From Mariniphaga sp. (GTDB lineage Bacteria; Bacteroidota; Bacteroidia; Bacteroidales; Prolixibacteraceae): DNA of 64,000 nucleotides. The translations under genes and the position numbers were made by a program. Of the stretch, positions 44,622 through 52,440 are shown piece after piece. Position 1 is the first letter of the stretch. Each line of letters starts with the position of its first letter. Under the pieces are notes generated by a model. The model searched no databases. It saw only the letters and a list, made by a program, of their open reading frames with translations, and was not told the origin of the DNA. The stretch lies in NCBI GenBank assembly GCA_019429205.1, contig JAHYIT010000006.1, positions 1-64,000 on the forward strand, in the 5' to 3' direction.

Positions 44622-44957
44622 ATGGCCGTTTTAAAATTTGACGAAGTGCCTTATGAAAAAGTAAAGGAAGGACTTCAGCGAAAAATTATTCATACCGATA
44701 ACCTGATGAGTGTTTTGATTGATTTCAGTAACGGACCCTGGGCAGAACCCGATCCGCCACATTCGCATCTGCATGAGCAAACCTCTTATGTGGCTGAAGG
44801 TGAAATTATATTTTATTGTGAAGACGAACCGGAGGTGCACTTAAAAGCCGGCGATATGTTTGCAGTTCCACCCAATAAAAAACATACAGTGAAGTTGCTC
44901 ACCAAAAATGTAAGATTGATTGACAGTTTTACGCCGCTGCGGGAGGATTTCATTTAA
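44622..44957 (+). CDS. Cupin-domain protein, KdgF-like
   Basis: A single-domain cupin of 111 residues. Metal ligands fall at His47, His49 (or His51), Gln53 and His88 in PPHSHLHEQTSYVAEGE and VPPNKKHTV. The pattern HSHxHEQxSYVxEGE together with the C-terminal 'FTPLREDFI' closely resembles KdgF, which converts 4,5-unsaturated monouronates released by lyases to their open-chain keto form. That role would suit uronate-containing glycans, but no lyase or uronate pathway gene is beside it. An unspecified sugar cupin is the alternative. No signal peptide, so cytoplasmic. Confidence 0.65.
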   Translation: MAVLKFDEVPYEKVKEGLQRKIIHTDNLMSVLIDFSNGPWAEPDPPHSHLHEQTSYVAEGEIIFYCEDEPEVHLKAGDMFAVPPNKKHTVKLLTKNVRLIDSFTPLREDFI

Positions 44958-44958
44958 A

Positions 44959-45070
44959 AGTTGGCAGTTGGCAAAGGACAGTAGGCAGAGAGCAAAGGGC
45001 AGAGAGCAGAGAGCAGAGAGCAAAGGGCAGAGAGCAAAGGGCAGAGAGCAGAGAGTTAGGAGTTAGGAGT
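44959..45070. repeat. Imperfect tandem repeat array (GCAGAGAGCAAAGG units)
   Basis: Starting just after the cupin stop, TTGGCAG duplications pass into about six imperfect units of GCAGAGAGCAAAGG or GCAGAGA, ending in three GTTAGGA units, directly abutting the MITE-like element. Purine-rich on the + strand. No gene. Slippage-type expansion is the simplest explanation. Confidence 0.75.
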
Positions 45071-45214
45071 TATACTAAAAACGGGATAAATTTATACATT
45101 TATGTAAGTTGGCAAAGGTACAGTTGGCAAAAAGACTTGCCAACTGTACCTTTGCTCCCGAATGCTCGGGACCAACTAAATTTATTTGGCACATTTTATC
45201 CCGTGCGAAGTATA
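45071..45214. mobile_element. MITE-like element, full copy 2
   Basis: A 144-bp element with TATACT and AGTATA ends, ACGGGATAAA just inside the left end and TTTATCCCGT just inside the right. Inside is a long nested inverted repeat (GTACAGTTGGCAA and its complement, about 45118-45151). The first roughly 45 bp and last roughly 30 bp are nearly identical to the copy at 23184-23323; the centre differs. No coding capacity. It ends 10 bp from the stop codon of the convergent PAP2 gene. Confidence 0.7.
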
Positions 45215-45223
45215 GAAGCCAGA

Positions 45224-46057
45224 TTAAAATTTATAAACCAGTGATATTCCTTTTTGGTTTCCCAACTGAAAAGGAAAAATATCGAACCGTTTCAGGTGTT
45301 TGTTGTCCCATTTGTATTGGTGGGCGAGGTAAACCAGTTCGGTTGAAAAAATCCCGATTCCGGCTCCTACCAGCACATCGGAAATCCAGTGGGCGCTTTT
45401 TGCCACCCGCATGTAACCAACTGTTGCAGCAGCAGAATAGGCGCCAACAGAATACCACGGGCTCAATTCACCGAATTCCTTGTGCATAAAATGGGCAAAC
45501 ATAAATGCTTTGGACGTGTGGCCCGACGGGAAAGAACGCACTCCTCCATTGGGTCGTGGCTCGTTAATCCAGTATTTTAGCCGGTCGGTGATTAATCCAT
45601 TCAGTAAAAAACTTTTTACCAGGATTGCCGTGCTGTTGCCAAAGTTGTTTTTTCCTTTTATTCCCAAAGCGTTCAAACCATAAACTGCAACTCCGGGAGC
45701 ATATTGCAGGTAGTCATCCACCCTTCCTTGGTAAGCCAGGTTTTCCTGCATAAATTCATGTACATTATTTTTCGTATTTGTTGCAAAATGCAAGGCGGTT
45801 CCGGTTGACATCAAAAGGGTAGGGGCAATCCAGGGTTTCAGCCCACGTTGTTTATCGGGATAACGGAAATTCAGCTGATGGATGGAATCTTGATGAAAGG
45901 AATAATAATTTGAATTTGAGTGAGAAGATTGATTGTCAATTAAAAAGTTTTTCTCATTTTCTTTTTCAGTACCAGGTGGATTTGCATAAAGCGGATTAAT
46001 AACACCTAAAATCAGGAATTGAAAGGCAATTGCAATTTTTAGCACACGCAATTTCAC
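45224..46057 (-). CDS. PAP2-family membrane phosphatase
   Basis: The 277-residue protein has an N-terminal signal or anchor and the PAP2 (acid phosphatase/lipid phosphatase) site: KYWINEPRPNGG (KxxxxxxRP), SFPSGHTS (PSGH), and RVAKSAHWISDV (RxxxxxHxxxD). Members dephosphorylate undecaprenyl pyrophosphate, phosphatidate or similar lipids at the outer face of the inner membrane. The first 100 residues are unusually polar for the family, so a periplasmic form is possible. It starts 2 bp after the upstream hydrolase stop. Confidence 0.88.
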   Translation of the reverse strand: MKLRVLKIAIAFQFLILGVINPLYANPPGTEKENEKNFLIDNQSSHSNSNYYSFHQDSIHQLNFRYPDKQRGLKPWIAPTLLMSTGTALHFATNTKNNVHEFMQENLAYQGRVDDYLQYAPGVAVYGLNALGIKGKNNFGNSTAILVKSFLLNGLITDRLKYWINEPRPNGGVRSFPSGHTSKAFMFAHFMHKEFGELSPWYSVGAYSAAATVGYMRVAKSAHWISDVLVGAGIGIFSTELVYLAHQYKWDNKHLKRFDIFPFQLGNQKGISLVYKF

Positions 46058-46059
46058 GT

Positions 46060-46857
46060 TTATCCAGAAATTGTTTTTATAAATTTGATGGAACGCTGGT
46101 TAAACGCGTCAGGCTGATCGAGGTTGCATACATGACCGCTGTTGCTTATTACCTCAAGTTTCGAGTTGAAGTGTTTTTTTACCAAATCGGTAACCATGGG
46201 CAAAAACATGTGGTCGCGGTCGCCCATCAGGTACAGCACCGGTGCCGAAGCTTCCTTTACGATGAATTCTTTCAGGTTGAAACGAATTTCGTCTGACATT
46301 TGTAACCATTTTTTAAACTCCTTATCACCCAACCGGATAGCTTCACTGATGAATAATTTTCGCGATTGCGCATGTTTCTTCGAGGGAATTAAGATCCACG
46401 CATTCAGCCGGTAAAGCCACATGTAAGGCAAAATGGAGTTGAGCAGTTTGGCCATACTCACCAGTACATTTATTTTTTTGTTGAATTGTACTATCGCACC
46501 TCCCAGAATAATGGATTCAGCCCTGCCCGGAGCAAGCTTGTCGATGGACCTTATGATAATACATCCTAACGAAATGCCTACAAAATGGGCTTTCTCAATT
46601 TCCAGGTGGTCCATCGTTTTGATCACATCCATGGCAATTTCGTCGAAACGGTACATTTCTTCTTTGGAATAATGTGCTTTTGATTTTCCATGGCCGCGCA
46701 AATCGACCAAAAGCACGTTGAAATGCTTTTTAAAATCGCGCAGTTGCCGAAACCAAACCACATTGCTGCCGCCGGCACCGTGAACAAAAACCACCCAGGT
46801 TTTCGACGTTTTATGTCTGAATATTTTATGATATAACATCGGGCTAAAAATATACAA
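46060..46857 (-). CDS. Alpha/beta-hydrolase
   Basis: The 265-residue cytoplasmic alpha/beta-hydrolase (an alternative start is Met7) has an HGAGGSNVVW oxyanion segment near 26-35, DLRGHGKSKAHYS, nucleophile elbow GISLGCII with Ser about 115, Asp in LMGDRDHMFLP and a catalytic His in NSGHVCNLDQPDAFN. The last two match the family's charge-relay spacing. Close to the large group of esterases and C-C hydrolases whose substrates cannot be predicted by sequence. Immediately followed by the PAP2 gene, so co-transcription is likely. Confidence 0.85.
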   Translation of the reverse strand: MYIFSPMLYHKIFRHKTSKTWVVFVHGAGGSNVVWFRQLRDFKKHFNVLLVDLRGHGKSKAHYSKEEMYRFDEIAMDVIKTMDHLEIEKAHFVGISLGCIIIRSIDKLAPGRAESIILGGAIVQFNKKINVLVSMAKLLNSILPYMWLYRLNAWILIPSKKHAQSRKLFISEAIRLGDKEFKKWLQMSDEIRFNLKEFIVKEASAPVLYLMGDRDHMFLPMVTDLVKKHFNSKLEVISNSGHVCNLDQPDAFNQRSIKFIKTISG

Positions 46858-46895
46858 TTATATATTAACTGCAAATGGCCGGATTTGTTGAAAAA

Positions 46896-46929
46896 AACTC
46901 ATCCGAATAGTTACCTATCCGGATAAGTT
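46896..46929 (-). terminator. Terminator of the NIPSNAP gene
   Basis: Ten-base stem AACTTATCCG / CGGATGAGTT on the - strand with one G-T pair, a 14-base loop, then a seven-T tract. It lies 18 bp after the NIPSNAP stop codon and so ends the ThuA/NIPSNAP transcript. Confidence 0.8.
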
Positions 46930-46947
46930 TTTCCTGTCCTTTATGGT

Positions 46948-47739
46948 TTAAATATCAGAATATTCAGTAGGATGCAGTAACTGAATTTCTGAACGGGAAA
47001 CGGTATTTTTATATTTTTCCAGTGCCTTCATGATTTCCCATTCGGGATGGGTTCTGAACGTATTCCAGTGCTCGTCGTGCGATTTCATATCAGAAAAAGT
47101 AGTCATGTACATTAAGTTGGGCATGGTGTTTCCCGAAATAACTTCGCCGTAAAAAACAGCCTGAAAATCGAGCCGGTCAAATAAATCAATTTCACCACCT
47201 TCGTTAAACATTTCCACTTTTTTGAGGTAATAATTTTCTGTTGGGCCTTCGTAACTGCGCAGTTCATAAATTCTTTCCGAGGGCGGTGTTTTATGTTTGG
47301 GAACACCAAATTCGGGCATTTCACTAAACGCTTTCAAAAGAACCGATTCAATTCGCTGGTACGGGGGATTGTCATGCAGAGCGTTGATGTACTCCGCTCC
47401 ACCAGCCTGGTACTGCGTGTCTTTGGCCAGTTTTGATTCAATTTTGTCCAGGTCATCAAGTTTTTTCAAGGGAATAAATACAATGATTTTTTTCCCGGCT
47501 TCGTCGTTACTTTCAATGGGTTTAAAAACGCCTACCTTTTTTATGCCGGCACGGTGCAAAGCAGGAAGATACGCAGTCTTCAGGTAATTTTCAACCCTCG
47601 CTTCCTGGGCATGATCTTTCAGGTTGTAAATTTTCAGTTGGTAATAATCCCGCGCGGAAAGCTGGTATGTAAAAGAAAAGGCTACCAGAATTAAAACAAG
47701 GAATAATCCTTTTAAAAACGATTTTTTTCGTGATTTCAT
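46948..47739 (-). CDS. Exported NIPSNAP-family protein
   Basis: The 263-residue protein has a signal peptide (about 12-29, ending LSAR). Two NIPSNAP-type ferredoxin-like repeats follow: YYQLKIYNLKDHAQEARVENYL (about 31-52) and RIYELRSYEGPTENYYLKKVEMF (about 150-172), each with the 'LPALHRAG' or 'FY.E.ISG..PNLMYMTTF' continuation. The molecular role of the family is unknown. It lies 23 bp after the ThuA gene and recurs in Bacteroidota beside Gfo and ThuA genes, so it probably belongs to the same sugar-processing set. Confidence 0.85.
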   Translation of the reverse strand: MKSRKKSFLKGLFLVLILVAFSFTYQLSARDYYQLKIYNLKDHAQEARVENYLKTAYLPALHRAGIKKVGVFKPIESNDEAGKKIIVFIPLKKLDDLDKIESKLAKDTQYQAGGAEYINALHDNPPYQRIESVLLKAFSEMPEFGVPKHKTPPSERIYELRSYEGPTENYYLKKVEMFNEGGEIDLFDRLDFQAVFYGEVISGNTMPNLMYMTTFSDMKSHDEHWNTFRTHPEWEIMKALEKYKNTVSRSEIQLLHPTEYSDI

Positions 47740-47762
47740 GTTTAAATGATTTATTGATTTAT

Positions 47763-48578
47763 TTAATTTTTACCAGGATATACCGGGCTCACCCACTCTT
47801 CTTTGGGAAGGTATTTGCTACCGCTGGCCCAGCGAATTCCTCTCAGAAAAAGTTCCATCAGTTCCGGCGAATCAAAATCATCGGCAACGTGCCCGGGAGA
47901 AAGGTAAAAGACCCGTCCTTTCCCGTAAGTTTTTTTCCAGGCAACGGGCATTACCGCGCCATCAATCCAGTCGTCGTATTCGCCTGTAAAACTGGTGGTT
48001 GCAAGTACTTTAACATTGGGGTCGATATGCATGTAGTATTGTTCCGATTTCAGTTGAAAATCATTGATGCCACGGGTGATGGGATCATTTTTATCGGTAA
48101 TGTTAATGGTGTGTTTATGAACGTTGCCCGGGTGAGCAACCCACTGTCCGCCCACCATATACTGGTATCCTGTATTTTCGCGGAATGAATCACCCAAACC
48201 ACCGTGAGCTCCGGCAATTCCGGTTCCGTTTTTCACTGCATCGAGCAACCCTTTTTCCTGTTCTTTCGAAATTTTCCCCATGGTCCAGGCCTGAATAATT
48301 AAATCGAAGGAATCCATGAGTTTTTTGTTGGCATAAACGCCGAGCGAATCTGAAACAGTGATAATTGCGCCTTCTTTTTCAAGAAGTGGTTTCAGTTTGT
48401 ACGTGACCTGCCTGGGTTCGTGACCTTCCCAACCTCCCCAAACCATCAGGATTTTTTTACCTTTTAACGAAGGCAGATCATCCGGAGGTGTTGTTGCAAC
48501 AACCGGTTTCATGTTCAACACAAAAAGAGATAAAAGTACAAACAGTGCAAGTTTTCCGGAAAACGAATTTGTTCTCAT
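47763..48578 (-). CDS. Exported ThuA-like protein
   Basis: The 271-residue protein has a signal peptide (about 1-28). The ThuA domain is clear: KKILMVWGGWEGHEPRQV (about 40-57), NGTGIAGAHGGLGDSF, GGQWVAHPG, GKGRVFYLSPGHVADDF and LRGIRWASG. ThuA proteins are thought to process 3-keto-glucosides made by Gfo-family dehydrogenases. Unlike the copy at 16884 it has no DUF6807 domain. Sits 47 bp after the GH20-like gene and 23 bp before NIPSNAP. Confidence 0.88.
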   Translation of the reverse strand: MRTNSFSGKLALFVLLSLFVLNMKPVVATTPPDDLPSLKGKKILMVWGGWEGHEPRQVTYKLKPLLEKEGAIITVSDSLGVYANKKLMDSFDLIIQAWTMGKISKEQEKGLLDAVKNGTGIAGAHGGLGDSFRENTGYQYMVGGQWVAHPGNVHKHTINITDKNDPITRGINDFQLKSEQYYMHIDPNVKVLATTSFTGEYDDWIDGAVMPVAWKKTYGKGRVFYLSPGHVADDFDSPELMELFLRGIRWASGSKYLPKEEWVSPVYPGKN

Positions 48579-48625
48579 TTTAATATGGTTTATTTGATTT
48601 ATTCAGAAAGGTAAAAATACATTTA

Positions 48626-49708
48626 TTATTGATTCCAAATCTTACTTAAGGCCTTAAAACTTTCCGCCGAGTTGTCCATTCTGTCCTCCTTTGCTGTTCC
48701 GTTGTAACTGTCCATAAAATTTCTGGTTGAGCCCCAAACCGTTTGTAACATGCCGAGGTAACGGGGTTTCATATCCCGGGTAGCCGAATCGATAAACAGA
48801 CGCATCATTTTTTCCTGTTCCACTGCATTTTCGACATTTCTCCACGGGCAGGTAAGTACCTGCAATCCTTTGGAGGCAAACAAAAAGGCTGTAGGATCCG
48901 GGCGTTCATAATGCCAGTCGCAAATCACCACATCTTTCGGAATCATATCGATGGCGCGGTGGGTGTTGTTGTAACTGCCTTCCCACAAACCGATTCCGGT
49001 GGTTTTTCCGTCAATCAGCCGATCGCCCCACATCCAGAGTTCGGCTCCTGATTTAGCCAGGTGGTCCCTGATTTTGGTAACCTCGCCGGCAAACAGTTCG
49101 GCCTTGTCGTGGCCATAACATCGCGGGCAATCTTCGTGGCCGATATAAAAAACTTCATCGAGCCCCGCATGAAAGGCATCGGTTTCAAACACTTCCACAA
49201 TTTCGTCCACCAATGCAAAAACCACATCGTGCACTTCGGGATGCAATGGACAATAGCTTTTACAGTAAAGCCCATCGGGATTGGGCCATTCATATTCACC
49301 GGGTTCAGGCAGCTTTATATCAGGCGTTTCATCAAATTCCGGATAAACTTCCAGCAGTTTGCCCAATGTGCTGTGCCATGACTGATGCCCCAGCAGGTTG
49401 ATTTGTGGAATGAGCCGGATGTTGTTTTCGCGGCACACCTCAACCAGTTTTTTTACATCGGCATTGGTTAACGGATTATTACCCCGAAGTTCGGGATGCG
49501 ACTGGTATTCGTAGCCCCAGTCAACCCTCAGAATCAACAGATTCAGACCTGAAGGCGCCAGTTCTTTTTCGATGAAACCGGCAAACTCATCCACCTGGTT
49601 GGGCGGAGGGGCAGCAATGCAAAGTCCGCGTACCGGATAGGGAGAATTAGCCAACAGATAAAAAGTTGTAAATGAGAAAACTAAAAAGGTAGCAAGTATT
49701 CGTTTCAT
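48626..49708 (-). CDS. Exported GH20-like glycoside hydrolase
   Basis: The 360-residue protein has a signal peptide (1-20). A TIM barrel with LVEVCRENNIRLIPQINLLGHQSW and the catalytic pair in FHAGLDEVFYIGHEDCPRC matches the HxGxDE of beta-N-acetylhexosaminidases (GH20). It lacks the N-terminal alpha/beta domain of classical GH20 enzymes and is short, so it belongs to a reduced sub-branch whose specificity is uncertain. The start overlaps the stop of a small upstream frame (ATGA). Placed between Gfo and ThuA genes, it may release the sugar that these act on. Confidence 0.78.
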   Translation of the reverse strand: MKRILATFLVFSFTTFYLLANSPYPVRGLCIAAPPPNQVDEFAGFIEKELAPSGLNLLILRVDWGYEYQSHPELRGNNPLTNADVKKLVEVCRENNIRLIPQINLLGHQSWHSTLGKLLEVYPEFDETPDIKLPEPGEYEWPNPDGLYCKSYCPLHPEVHDVVFALVDEIVEVFETDAFHAGLDEVFYIGHEDCPRCYGHDKAELFAGEVTKIRDHLAKSGAELWMWGDRLIDGKTTGIGLWEGSYNNTHRAIDMIPKDVVICDWHYERPDPTAFLFASKGLQVLTCPWRNVENAVEQEKMMRLFIDSATRDMKPRYLGMLQTVWGSTRNFMDSYNGTAKEDRMDNSAESFKALSKIWNQ

Positions 49709-49914
49709 AATAGTAAGATTAATTTTTTGGGAAAATAATTATTCAACACGCCGTTATAACCTTCTCTTACAGCAAAGTTGGTTTTTCCAAGTTCGGCAAG
49801 AATGGCTTCATTGCTGTCGGCACACATAACGCTTACGGGAACGACATGGTTTTGGGTGGTCAGGTACTCAATCATTTCCCTTGCTGAATTTTTGATTTCA
49901 GCAGCTTCCTGCAT
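49705..49914 (-). CDS. Short unrecognised ORF coupled to the GH20-like gene
   Basis: This 69-codon frame starts MQEAAEIKNSAREMIEYLTT and ends with a TGA that overlaps the next ATG as ATGA. The overlap and reasonable composition (AILAELGKTNFAVREGYNG) argue for a real or recently real gene. No family is recognised and there is no signal peptide. The frame is open further upstream into the Gfo gene, but a terminator lies between, so a downstream start is preferred. It could be a fragment. Confidence 0.3.
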   Translation of the reverse strand: MQEAAEIKNSAREMIEYLTTQNHVVPVSVMCADSNEAILAELGKTNFAVREGYNGVLNNYFPKKLILLL

Positions 49915-49972
49915 CAATAACTGAACTGGCAGCCCTCCTGTAGTTTCTTTATCTTCAAATCCGTAAAAAATG

Positions 49973-50007
49973 AAAACCCTGAAGGTTCGGGAATTATTCA
50001 AGGTTTT
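49973..50007 (-). terminator. Terminator after the Gfo/Idh/MocA gene
   Basis: The arms AAAACCTTGAA and TTCAGGGTTTT (one mismatch or G-T pair) are separated by 13 bases and followed on the - strand by CATTTTTT. A T-run also follows on the + strand. It lies 15 bp after the oxidoreductase stop, suggesting that part of the transcripts end before the GH20-like gene. Confidence 0.65.
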
Positions 50008-50021
50008 CTTTTTTCCTTTTA

Positions 50022-51326
50022 TCAGAATTTGGTGAAATCCCATTTGCCGCGGTATGGACGTGTTAGCATCATATTTGCCCATTCGTCGCCAGTGAATTTT
50101 TCGGCTTTTGGATCCCATAAAAGTGGTCTTTGCAGTTCGTAAGCGATATTCGTAATATTGCAAACAGAAGCAGTACGGTGCCCGGTTTCCACGTCTGAAA
50201 TGGGTTTTGTGCGTTTTTTCATGGCATCCACCCAGTCCTGGTAATGATTGTCGCTGAAATAAACCCTTTTGTCTGTTGGTTTTAAATCGGCTTTTGCCAG
50301 GTTTTTATCGGGAAAAGTACGCAGGAATCCTCGGCTGACTTCAATTCTTCCATCGGTTCCTATAAACTGAACGGCGTTTCCATCTTCTTTGCCGCCCCAT
50401 AATTTATGGTTAACGCGAACTCCGTTTTCGTAAACCATGGTCAACCCGTGCGTTTGTTCAGGTTTAGAAGGAGGCAAAAATCTTACCGGCCCCGAATCGT
50501 CCATTCCGAGTGCCCATTGTGCAATGTCGAACATGTGTGCGCCCCAGTCGGTAATTAAACCGCCGCCGAAATCGCGGTATCCGCGCCACCATGCCCATGG
50601 TCCGTTGGTACTTAAAGGTGCCAGGTCTTCGTGATATCCGCGGTAAAGCGTTGGTCCAACCCATTCGTTCCAGTCCAGTCCTTCAGGTACGGACTGCGTT
50701 GGCAAGTCGCACTGTTTCACCGGTTCGCCCACACTCACGTTAATTTCTTTAATTTCTCCAATATATCCATTGCGCACCAGTTCCACTGCATGGCGAAAAT
50801 CGCGCCACGAACGCTGCATATTTCCGGTTTGGAAAACGCGGTCGTACTTGCGGGTGGCATTTACCATGGCGCGACCTTCGGCCACGGTAAGCGATAGGGG
50901 CTTTTCGCAGTAAATGTCTTTTCCTGCTTTGGCAGCATCAACCACAATTTGGGCGTGCCAGTGGTCGGGCGTTACAATAACTACGGCATCCACATCGCTG
51001 CGCTCCAGCAATTCGCGGTAGTAGTGGTAAGGTTCCACTTTTACGTTCAGGCCTTTGTTTGTGTTGTTTTTGTTGGCTGACTGCACAAAATTGTCCAGCT
51101 TGCTTTTAAAAACATCACATGCTGCAACAGCGGCTGTTTCCTTACATTTACCAATGCCATTAAGCAGTGTGGAAACTTGTTTCCCGGTACCGATGTAACC
51201 CAGGTTAATGCGGTCATTGGCAGCTACAAATCCTTTTCCGCCCATCACATGGCGCGGAATAATGGTTACTGCTGCAGCTCCGGCGGCTGCTTTTCCAATG
51301 AAATTTCTGCGGTTCATTTTATTCAT
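50022..51326 (-). CDS. Tat-exported Gfo/Idh/MocA-family oxidoreductase
   Basis: The 434-residue protein has a twin-arginine signal (MNRRNFIGKAAAGAAAVTII), so the second Met (residue 4) is an equally good start. Rossmann segment LGYIGTGKQVSTLL, then VTPDHWHAQIVVDAAKAGKDIYCEKPL with the EKP catalytic Lys, and DWGAHMFDIAQWAL with the active-site His. A sugar dehydrogenase with bound NAD acting in the periplasm is likely. Its neighbours (ThuA, GH20-like, NIPSNAP) match the oxidative 3-keto-glycoside theme. Lies 76 bp after the FGE-like gene. Confidence 0.88.
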   Translation of the reverse strand: MNKMNRRNFIGKAAAGAAAVTIIPRHVMGGKGFVAANDRINLGYIGTGKQVSTLLNGIGKCKETAAVAACDVFKSKLDNFVQSANKNNTNKGLNVKVEPYHYYRELLERSDVDAVVIVTPDHWHAQIVVDAAKAGKDIYCEKPLSLTVAEGRAMVNATRKYDRVFQTGNMQRSWRDFRHAVELVRNGYIGEIKEINVSVGEPVKQCDLPTQSVPEGLDWNEWVGPTLYRGYHEDLAPLSTNGPWAWWRGYRDFGGGLITDWGAHMFDIAQWALGMDDSGPVRFLPPSKPEQTHGLTMVYENGVRVNHKLWGGKEDGNAVQFIGTDGRIEVSRGFLRTFPDKNLAKADLKPTDKRVYFSDNHYQDWVDAMKKRTKPISDVETGHRTASVCNITNIAYELQRPLLWDPKAEKFTGDEWANMMLTRPYRGKWDFTKF

Positions 51327-51402
51327 TATAAGAGATTTAATTGATTTAAAAATAGATATTGAATTTTTTGTATTTCATATTTCTGATGTACAAACTTAAA
51401 AA

Positions 51403-52356
51403 TTATTCTGAATCAGGATTTCCTGCACACCTGAATCCGGTATTAAAAAGTGAAGTTTCGTGTGAATTCATGGAACGTCCGCTTACTGAAAAGCTGTCTT
51501 CGCCGCTTTGGTCGAAAAAGAATGAACCGCCGCGAATGACTTTTACATTCGGATCAATTCTATACGGTTCATTGTTGCCCGGGTAAGGTTTGTAAGTATC
51601 GGCGCACCACTGCCAAACGTTTCCACCCATGTCAGTTAATCCGGCTTCGTTTTCTCCAAAAGCTCCAACCGGCGAGGTAAACAGGTAACCGTCTTTTGTT
51701 TCAGAAGCATTTATTTCTCCCTGCCAGGTGTTTGCAAAATATTGCCCGTTAACAGAAATCTCGTTTCCCCAACTGAATTTTTCACCCGAATTTTTTCCAC
51801 TACGCGCAGCAAATTCCCATTCCGCTTCAGTGGGTAATCTTTTGCCTGCCCATTCGGCATAAGCCACTGCATCGTTCCAGCTTACGTGGGTAACCGGGTG
51901 ATTGTCTTCGGCATCGGGCCCCGACGGACCAAAAGGTTTTTTCCAGAAAGCGCCGGGCAACAATTCCCAGGTTTGTTTTTCGAGGTTAAAAACGCCTGAA
52001 TCGCCAAATTTTTCCGCTTCGGTTTTGAAGCCGGTTGCCTCAACAAAAGCTTTAAACTGAACTATTGTTACCGGAGTTTTATCGATATGAAAAGGTTCTA
52101 TTTTGACTTCGTGAACCGGTTTTTCATTGGGAAGCCCTGTTTCAGATCCCATGAGAAAAGTGCCGCCTTCAAAAAAGACCATTTCGCTGGTATTTTGTGA
52201 AATGTACTCTTTGGAGGATGAAGGTGTTTCAATGGTTTCAGATGGAAGAGATTCGGTTGCTTTAACCTCTTTTTTTTCGTTTCCCTCTTTTTGTGATTTA
52301 CTTCCGGTGCAGGAAGCGAATATTAATAAGAGTAATATTATAACCAGTTTGTACAT
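51403..52356 (-). CDS. FGE/SUMF1-like lipoprotein lacking the catalytic cysteines
   Basis: The 317-residue lipoprotein (lipobox FASC, Cys16) has a Ser/Glu-rich spacer (about 20-55) and then the formylglycine-generating-enzyme fold: GGTFLMGSETG, HPVTHVSWNDAVAYAEWAGKRLPTEAEWEFAAR, DMGGNVWQWCAD, VIRGGSFF and GFRCAG. In active FGE the RGGS motif is followed by two copper-binding Cys (in 'CxxSYC'). Here this stretch is FFFDQSGEDSFSVSGR, with neither Cys. A role as sulfatase maturase is therefore unlikely, and export also argues against it. Possibly a binding or scaffolding protein. Confidence 0.85.
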   Translation of the reverse strand: MYKLVIILLLLIFASCTGSKSQKEGNEKKEVKATESLPSETIETPSSSKEYISQNTSEMVFFEGGTFLMGSETGLPNEKPVHEVKIEPFHIDKTPVTIVQFKAFVEATGFKTEAEKFGDSGVFNLEKQTWELLPGAFWKKPFGPSGPDAEDNHPVTHVSWNDAVAYAEWAGKRLPTEAEWEFAARSGKNSGEKFSWGNEISVNGQYFANTWQGEINASETKDGYLFTSPVGAFGENEAGLTDMGGNVWQWCADTYKPYPGNNEPYRIDPNVKVIRGGSFFFDQSGEDSFSVSGRSMNSHETSLFNTGFRCAGNPDSE

Positions 52357-52440
52357 GCTGAAAATTTAGAATTGTAAAAATGGGTGTTTTTATTTTTTGT
52401 TCCAAATGAAAAAGAAGGAATATGGAATGGATGCTAAAGA

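Noticed and set aside
44841..45023. 60-residue frame reading LCSLPFALCLL through the tandem repeat
   Set aside because: The hydrophobic peptide is produced by the GCAGAGAGCAAAGG repeat on the reverse strand and runs into the cupin gene.
44959..45070. Possible CRISPR array
   Set aside because: Repeats are adjacent and imperfect with no unique spacers of constant length, and no cas gene is in the window.
51403..52356. Annotation as the active formylglycine-generating enzyme for the sulfatases
   Set aside because: Catalytic cysteines after RGGS are missing and the protein is an exported lipoprotein, while sulfatase maturation takes place before export.
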